NCBI RefSeq assembly: GCF_037300705.1
Contig: NZ_CP147776.1
Location: 1,612,001-1,676,000 of the forward strand
Direction of reading: 5' to 3'
Source of the DNA: Massilia sp. W12
Lineage (GTDB): Bacteria > Pseudomonadota > Gammaproteobacteria > Burkholderiales > Burkholderiaceae_D
DNA: 64,000 bases
Numbering within the stretch: position 1 is the stretch's first letter; every line of letters starts with the position of its first letter. Shown piece after piece: positions 1 through 9,000 of the stretch. The notes below the pieces were generated by a model, which ran no database searches, was not told the DNA's origin, and saw only the letters and a list, made by a program, of their open reading frames with translations. Made by a program: the position numbers and the translations under genes.

Positions 1-3000
1 TTCCCGCAATTTTTCCAACACGCCAGCCTGGCCGCCTTGGCGGCAATGATAGAAAATCATGGCGACAGCAGCGCCGCGCAGCAGCCACAGGCGGCGCGCA
101 ATCTGTTGCAGCCGCTGCATGCCACACGCGGCATCGCCAGCAGCGACCAGCAGCGCATCGTGTTTGCGCAACATCTCGCGCCGCACAGCTGCGTGTACAA
201 CATGGCTTATACCGCCATGTGGGAAGGCGCAATTGACGCCAGCGCCTTGCAAACCGCGCTGGATGGCCTGGTGCAGAGCACGCCAGCGCTGCGCACCCGC
301 TTTCTGATCGAAGCCGGCGAAGCAGTCGCTGAGATTGTGCCGCCAGAGCAGGCCAACATCACAATCACATGGGTGGCCCCCAACTCCGCCAGCAAGGCCG
401 CTGACTGGCTGGCGCAAGACGCGCAACGTCCCTTCGATCTGACGCAAGCCCCCTTGCTGCGGATTGCGATCTTGCGCCTGGCCCCGGCTGAACATGTGTT
501 TTACCTCTGCCTGCACCATGCAGTGGCCGATGCCTGGACTTTGAATCTGCTGTGGGACAGATTGCTGGCGTATTATCAAGAAGCCCACGATGGGACATTC
601 CAAGCCGCGCAAGACAGCAGCGCATTGACTATGTTGGATGTGGCCGCCTGGCAGCGCCAGCAATTGAATACGGCGGAATACGAGCAAGCGCGCGCGTATT
701 GGCTGCAGCAACTGGCGCAGCTGCCCGGCGTGGCCCAGCTTCCTTATGATAAAACCTTGCCGCAGCAGCCAAGCCAGCGCGGCAGCCGGCTGGCCTTCAG
801 TTTGCCGGCCAGATTAAGCAGCGATCTGCTGGCCATGGCCAAAGCCCACGCGGTGACGCCGTATATGCTGTTATTGGCCGCCTTTGCCGCATTTTTGCGG
901 CGCTACACGCAACAAAGCGATGTGGTGATCGGGGCCCCGCTGGCGCAGCGCCAGGAAGCCGGTTTGGCGGACATCGCCGGCTTTTTAGTGAATTTGCTGG
1001 TGATGCGCCAGCAAGTCGAGCCGGGCAGCAATTTCCTGTCCCTGCTGGCGCAAGTGCGCGCGAATGTGCTGGCTGCGCTGCAGCACCAAGTCATGCCATT
1101 CGACAAATTGGTCGAACTGCTCAACCCGGTGCGCGAAGCCGGCGTTTCACCCTTATTCCAAGTGATGTTTGCCTATCAGGCGGCGCCGCCGGCGGCGCGC
1201 CAAGTGGCCGACCAGCATGTTTCGGCCCTGATGCAATTTGATCATGGCTTTGCAAAATACGATTTGACGCTGGAAATCTGGCAAGACGCGGCGCATTTCA
1301 GCGGCGTGTTTGAATACGCCTGCGAGCGCTTTGAAGCCGCCAGCATCAGCCGCATGGCGGCCAATTTTGCCAGCTGGCTGCAGGCGATTGTGCAGCAGCC
1401 AAGCCAGGCGATTGGCCAATTGCCGCTGCTGTGCGCCGCCGAACAAGCCGAATTGGCGGCCTGGAACCAGACCCAAGCGCCATTTTCCGACAATCTCTGC
1501 ATTCAGCAATTGATCGAACAACAAGCGCAAGCCACCCCCGACGGCATTGCCCTGGTGTTCCAGGATACACAACTGAGCTATGCGGAATTGGACGCGCAGG
1601 CCAATCAGCTGGCGCATCGCCTGCTTGCCTTGGGCGTAAAACCGGGACTGACGGTGGGCATCAGCATTGAGCGCTCGCCGGCCTTGGTGATCGGCTTTTT
1701 GGCGATTTTGAAAGCGGGCGGGATTTATGTCCCGATCGACCCGGATTATCCGCTTGAGCGGCGCCGCTTCATGATTGACGATGCGCAATTGCATTTGCTG
1801 TTGACGCAGGAAAAATTTTTGCCGGTGTATCAGGATGTCGCAGTCGAATTGGTGTGCTGGGAACAGCAGGCCGCCAGCTTGCCGGATCTGCCGCGCAGCG
1901 CGCCGGCCTGCCAGACGACGGCGGATGATCACGCCTATATTATTTACACCTCCGGCTCGACCGGGCGCCCGAAAGGCGTCTTGATCCGCCATCGCGGCGT
2001 CTGCAATCTGGCGCAGGCGGAAATTGACTTGTTGCAAATGACGCCCGCCAGCCGCGTTTTGCAATTCGCTTCCTTCAGTTTCGACACCTCGATCTGGGAA
2101 ATTGTCATGACCCTGTGCGCCGGCGGCGCCCTGGTGCTGGCCCCTGCCATGCAATTGCTGCCGGGGCCGGATTTGCTGGCCGTATTGCAAACCCAAGGCG
2201 TGACCCACGCAACCCTGCCGGCCTCAGCGCTGGCGGCATTGCCCTTCGCCCCCTTGCCGGATTTGGAAGTATTGATTGTCGCCGGTGAAGCCTGTGGCTT
2301 GGATTTACTGCGCAAATGGGGGCCGGGACGGCGTTTTGTGAATTCCTATGGCCCGACCGAAGCGACGGTCAGCGCCAGCAACGCGATTCTGCCCAGCGAT
2401 GCCGAGCGCATCCACATCGGCAAACCCTTGCACAACACTGAAATCCATATTCTGGATGCAGACATGCAGCGCTTGCCGATTGGCGTGGCGGGCGAGTTGT
2501 ACATTGGCGGCATCGGCCTGGCCAGCGGCTACCATCAGCGCGCAGAACTGAATGCCGAACGTTTCGTCAAGCATCCCTTTGCCGCACAAGAAGGCGCACG
2601 CTTATACCGCAGCGGCGATTTGGCGCGCTGGATGGCGGATGGCAATATTGAATATCTGGGACGGATTGATCAGCAGGTGAAAGTGCGCGGTTTCCGCGTC
2701 GAACTGGGCGAAATTGAAAGCCAGTTGCGCAGCGCGCCGGCAGTGCGCGATGCGGTGGCGATGGTGCGCGCGGACTATCTGGATGCGACAGCGATTGTCG
2801 CCTATGTCTTATTGGATGCGCCTGACTTGGAGAATGCAGCGGCGATCCTGAACCAGATCCAGGCCCAATTGCGCGCCAATCTGCCGGACTTTATGTTGCC
2901 CTCGGTGCTGCTTCCCCTGGCGGCATTCCCGCGCCTGCCGAACAATAAAGTGGACCGCGCGCGCTTCCCGCGTCCCGAACAAAGCAGCCCCGCCACCGAC

Positions 3001-6000
3001 GCGCCGCCGCAAGGCGCAGTCGAAGTGGCGATTGCCGAAGTCTGGGGCCGCCTGCTGGGGCGCAGCGCGATTGGCCGGCATGATTCCTTTTTTGAACTGG
3101 GCGGCCACTCCTTGCTGGCGGCCAAAGCGGCGGCGATCCTGGGCGCCGACTACGGCATGCAAATCGGCGTGGGCGAGGTGTTTGCGCATCACAGCATTGC
3201 CGCCCTGGCCAGCCGCGTGCAAAGCGCCAGCGCGCCAGTCTTGCCGGAAACCGCCGTTGCGCCGCTCAGCCGCGCCCAGCAAAGAATGTGGTTTGTCGAG
3301 CAAATGGAGGCCGCATCAAGCGCCTACAATATTGGCGTGATGTGGCATTTTGCGGCTGACGTCAAGCTTGAACTGCTGCAACGCAGCCTGGCCCTGTTAG
3401 TGCAAAGGCACGCCGTCTTCCGCACCCGCCTGCGCGTAGTCGCCGATGCTGCGCCAAGCCAAACCGCTGCCGAGCAATACCACACAAACACCACACCCCC
3501 TTGCCAACTGCTGGAGCTGGGCCAACTCGATGCCGCCCAGTGGCAAGCCCGGGTGCAAGAAATCGCCGCACAAGCCATCCAGAGCCGATTTGTGTTGGAA
3601 GAACAGGCGCTGTGCCGCATGCAATTACTGCGCGCCAACCCGGCCAGCGCGGACAGCCGCTTGGCCTTGCTGTTCGTCGCGCACCACATCCTGTTCGATG
3701 CCGCTTCAATCGACCGTTTCGAGCACGAATTACAGGCAATCTACACCGCCTTGCTGAACGGCGCCGAACCGGCGCTGCCGGCCAGCGCCAGTTATGCCGC
3801 ATTTGCAGCCTGGGAACGTTCCGCCGCCAGTCAGGCGCGTTGGCAGCCGCAGCTCGATTTTTGGCGCCAGCAATACGCCAGCCTGCCGCCAGCGCTGAAT
3901 CTGCCTTGCGATTTTGCGCGTGACGCTGCGCGCGAAAGTGCGCATCAAGGCGGCTGTGCGCATTTTGTGCTGGAGCGCGCGCTCAGCGCGCGCATCAAAG
4001 CACTGGCCGCGCAAGCCGGCACGACCCCGTTCAACGTCATCCTGGCGGCATTTCAAATTCTGTTGCATCGCTATTGCGGCGAGCGTGATTTCAGCATCGG
4101 CGTACCGGTTACAGTACGTCCCCTGGCGCAAGTCGAAAACACCCTCGGCCTGTTCTTAAACACCCTGGCCATGCGCGCCCAACTGCCGGCGGCAGGCGCC
4201 TGCGATTTCTTCAGCTTATTGCAGGCCACCCACGCCCACAGCAGCGCAGCGCTGGCGCACCAGGAAGCGCCGTATGAATTGGTGCTGGACGCGGTGGATA
4301 AAAACCGCAGCCTTGCCGGGCAAGGTTTGTTCCAAGTGATGTTGGCGTATGCGGCCACAGCGCAGCAGGCCGGCGCGCTGCCATTGCGGCGTGAAAACAT
4401 CGATACGCCGGCGGCGAAATTCGACTTGACCTTGTTTGTGGATGAACAGCCAGACCACTTCAGCGGCAAGTTTTCTTATCGCAGCGCCTTATTCTTGCCA
4501 GACACCATGCAAAGAATGGCGGCGAATTTTGTCCACTTAATGCAGGAAATTTGCGCCAACGCCCACACCCCGCTGCGCCAATTGACTGGCCTGGCCCCTG
4601 CCGAGCAAGCGCTGCTCTTGCAAACCTGGAATGCAACTGAGGCCGCCATGCCGGCCTTGCTGCCGCATCAGGAATTTGAGGCGCAAGTGCGGCGTGTCCC
4701 TCAAGCGATTGCGTTGCGCTATGGCGAACACAGCTTAACTTATGCCGAACTGAACCAGGAAGCGAATCGCCTGGCGCGCCATCTGCGCCAGAGCGGGATA
4801 GGGCGCGAATCGATTGTCGGCCTGTTTTTGCCGCGCAGCGAGCTGTTGGTGGTCGCCGTGCTGGGCGTGTTGAAAGCAGGCGCGGCGTATTTGCCTATCG
4901 ACGCCAGCTATCCCGTCCAGCGCCTGGAATATATTGTGCGCGATGCGCAAGCGCAGTTATTGATCAGCTGCAGCGAATTGGCGGCCAAATTGCCCGCCGG
5001 CAGCGACACGCTCTTACTCGACCAGGCCCGGGCTGCGCTGGCCGCATGCGATGCCGGCGACTTGGACTTGCCGATTTCCGCAACAGATTTAGCGTATGTG
5101 ATTTATACCTCCGGCTCAACCGGCCAGCCCAAGGGTGTGATGATTGAGCAGCGCGGCCTGAGCAATTATCTGGCGCATGCCAAAGCGCATTACGAGCGGG
5201 CAGACTGCATTGGCAATCCGGTGCATTCCTCGATTTCCTTTGACGCCACCATCACCAGCCTGTATTTGCCGCTGCTGTGCGGCAAGCAATTATTCATCGT
5301 GCCGGAAGAAGATGAAATCGCATGCTTGAGCGAAGTCTGGCAAGCGCAGCCGCGCTTGAGTTTGGCCAAAATCACGCCTGCGCACGTCGAATTACTGAGC
5401 AAAATCCTGCCCGCCAGCGCCGCCGCGCATACCGCCGTGCTGGTGGTGGGCGGGGAAGCGCTGCATGCGAATGCGTTGCGCTTCTGGCGCGAACATGCGC
5501 CAGCGGTGCGGGTGGTGAATGAATACGGCCCGACCGAAGCCACGGTTGGCTGCTGCATCTATGATATCGCGGCCGGCGACTGCCCAAGCGGCGGGGCCTT
5601 GCCGATTGGCCGGCCGATCCGCAACACGCAACTGTATGTGCTGGGCGAACAGATGCAGCTCTTGCCCATCGGCGCAGTGGGCGAGCTGTATATTGGCGGG
5701 GCCGGCCTTGCGCGCGGCTATTTGCATCGCGCCGCCTTGAGCGCAGAGCGTTTTGTCGCCAACCCCTTCAGCACTGACCCGGCGGCGCGCCTGTATAAAA
5801 CCGGTGACTTGGTGCGTTACAGCGCGGACGGCATCTTGCATTTCCTGGGCCGGCGCGACCATCAAATCAAGCTGCGCGGCTATCGGATTGAGTTGGGCGA
5901 GATTGAAGCCTGCCTGAATGCGAATTCCATGATTTCGGAAGCCGCCGTGATCTTGCATGAAAGCCATGGCCGGCAACATTTATATGCCTGTGTGGTGCTG

Positions 6001-9000
6001 GTGGACGGTTTGGCAGAGCAGGGTGAGCAGGGTGCGGGCGGCGCCGGCGCGCAATGCGCAGCCGTATGCGGCCAGGTTTGCCCGCCGATTGAAGCGGCGA
6101 TTGTGCAAGCCATCCGCCAGCAATTGGCGGCGCAGTTGCCAAGCTATATGCTGCCCTCAAAATTCATTCAAATCCCGGCCATGCCGCTCACCGGCAATGG
6201 CAAGATTGACCGCGCGGCCTTGGCCAAAGTGGCCTTGGCGCAGGCGGCGCCCAGCGCGCCGGCGGCAGATTCCGCCACCCCGGACGCAGCGCCGCGCGCC
6301 AGCTTGAGCGCGCTTGAAGCCGCCTTATTGGAAATTTGGCAAGCCTTGCTGCCGGGTCAACGCTTGGGCGTGCATGATAATTTCTTCGCCCTGGGCGGCG
6401 ACTCGATTTTGAGTTTGCAAATTATCTTCAAAGCGCGTCAGGCCGGCATGCATGTCACGCCGCGCATGGTGTTTGAAGCGCCCACCATTGCCGAGCTGGC
6501 GAATTTGATCGCCTTGCAGCAAGCGCAGAGGCCGCAAAGCCTGGCGGCCGCCGAAGTCAAGGGCAAGCAGGTTTTAACGCCGATCCAGAATTGGTTCTTT
6601 GCGCATAATCAGGCCCAGCCTGAGCACTTTACCCAGTCCTTTGTGTTTGAAGTCGAGCCAAACCTGAATCTTGCCGCCTTGCAAAGCGCGCTTAATCTGG
6701 CCCTGCAACACCACGATGGTTTGCGCACCCGTTATCAGCAAGACAGCCGCGCCGCATGGCAGGCTGACATCGCACCCATGACTGCGTCCGACGTCGCGCC
6801 GCTCACCATTGCATGCCGCGCCTGGCCTGAAGATGAGCGCCAATTGGCAGACTGGTTTGCGCAACAGCAAGCGTCCCTGAATTTGCAAGCTGGCCCGATG
6901 ATGGCGGCCTTGTTGGTGCAAAAAGCCGATCAAAGCCGCGCCGTCTTGCTGCTGCTGGCGCATCATTTGCTGATTGATGGCGTGTCGTGGCGGATTTTGC
7001 TCGATGATGTGCTGCAAGCCTATGCCGCTTTACTGGCCGGCAAGACGCCACAGCTGCCGCCCAAAACCTGCTCCTTCCAGCATTGGGCGCAGCAGCTCAG
7101 CCAACATTATCTGGCCCCGCAGACAGTGCGCGCCGGGCTGGCGTTCTGGCGTGAATATCTGTCCCGTCCCGTGGCCAGCCTGACTGCCGACGCTGCCGCC
7201 TTGCAGCAGCGCAATCAAGTCGCGCAGGCGCGCAAATTAAGCGTGACGCTGCCGGCGACTGAGCAATTATTGGCCAGCGCGCCGGCGGCCTACCATGCCA
7301 AAGTGAGCGATCTGCTGTTAGCCGCTGTGTTGGCCAGCTTGCGCGCTTGTCTGGGCGGTAAAAATTGGCGCATCGACCTTGAAGGCCATGGCCGTGACGC
7401 GCTCGATGGCGCTGACATCGAATTGGATGTCAGCCGCACAGTCGGCTGGTTCACCACCCTGTACCCGGTTTGCTTTGCCTTGGAAGAAGGGCAGGACGGC
7501 ACGCCGCAAGCCTTGGATGCCCTGCTGAAACACGTCAAACAAGCTGTGCGCAGCGTGCCGCAAGCCGCATTTGGCTGGCTGGCCTATGGCGCAGACGAGG
7601 GGCAATGGCCGGCGCAGTTGGCGCGCAACAGCGAGATTTGCTTTAACTATCTTGGCCGCTTTGATGGCGACTTTATCGCCACGCCCTTGCTTGGCGTCTC
7701 TGCCTTGTCGGGCGGGGCGCGTCAGGCGGCTGACAATCAGCGCGCCCATTTGCTGGAAATCGACGCCTTTGTGCAGGGCGACAGCCTGACCGTGGAATGG
7801 ACTTATCAAGCAGAGCTGCAATGCGTAGCCGCCTTGTCGAGCGAATTCACACGCCAATTGCAAGCCTTGCTGGCGCACTGCGCGGCGCAAAGCAGGGCGC
7901 ACTACACGCCTTGCGATTTCCCGCTGGCCAAGTTGAGCCAGGCGCAAACCGATGTGCTGGCGGCCAAAGATGCGCATTTGCAAGATGTGTATCCGCTCAC
8001 GCCAACCCAGGAAGGCATGTTGTTCCACGCCCTGCAAACGCCAGCGGCCAGTCTGTATATTGAGCAAATCTGCTTTAGCCTCACTGAAAGCGTTGATGCG
8101 GCGGCCTTGCGCGCGGCCTGGCAAAGCGTGGCGGCGCGTCATCCGGCCCTGCGCACAAGATTCGATTTGAACAGTGCAGGGCAGCCGCTGCAATGCGTCA
8201 GCAGCGAAGTCAAGCTCGATTGGCGCGCGGCCCACTATGCAGAGATGGGACAGGATCTGCAAGACGATGCGGCCGCCCTGGACGCCTATCTCTTAATTGA
8301 TCGCGCCGAAGGTTTTCCTTTGTCGGCGGCGCCATACCGGATCTGCCTGTTTGATTTGCCGCAGGGCGGCCAATGCATGATTTTCAGCCATCACCATGCT
8401 TTGCTGGATGGCTGGTCAGTGCAAGTCTTGTTGGATGAAGTCACCCAAGCCTATCGCGGCGAAGCGTTCAAGCAGAGCGCGCGCCCATTCCGCAGCTATG
8501 TCCAGGCGCAGCAGCAGCAACAAGCGGCGGCGCAAGCACATTGGCGGCAGCGCTTGCAGGGCTTGGCCGAAGCCACGCCTTTGCCGGGCGCGCGCGCCGT
8601 GCTGGCGACGCAAGACGGGATTGGCCGCGCAGAATTCCTCATTGACAGCCAGACCCAAGCCGCCTTGCAACACTTTGCCAGAGCGCAGCACATCACCCTC
8701 AGCACCTTGGCCCAGGCGGCTTGGGGCTTGCTGCTGCAACGCTACACGGGACAGGATGATTGCGTTTTCGGGGTGACAGTTTCGGGCCGGGCGCAAGCCT
8801 TGCCGGGGATTGAAAACATGGTCGGCCTGATGATCAGCAGCTTGCCATGCCGCGTCAATCTGGATGGCCGCCAAAGCCTGTCAGACTGGTTGCGGCAATT
8901 GCAAAAAGCGCAGCAGGAAAACGAGCAGCACTGCAGTATTTCGCTGGCGGATATGAAGCAATTGGCCGGGCTGGATTGGCCGGGCGCACTGTTTGATTCG

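Noticed and set aside
1153..2208. Long minus-strand open frame (351 codons) inside the first NRPS gene
   Set aside because: Antisense to a clear adenylation/condensation region; the product is low-complexity Gln/Arg/Ala with no motif, as expected from GC-rich antisense frames.
7318..8262. Minus-strand open frame of 314 codons
   Set aside because: Antisense to the E and C domains of the NRPS; no recognisable domain or ribosome site.
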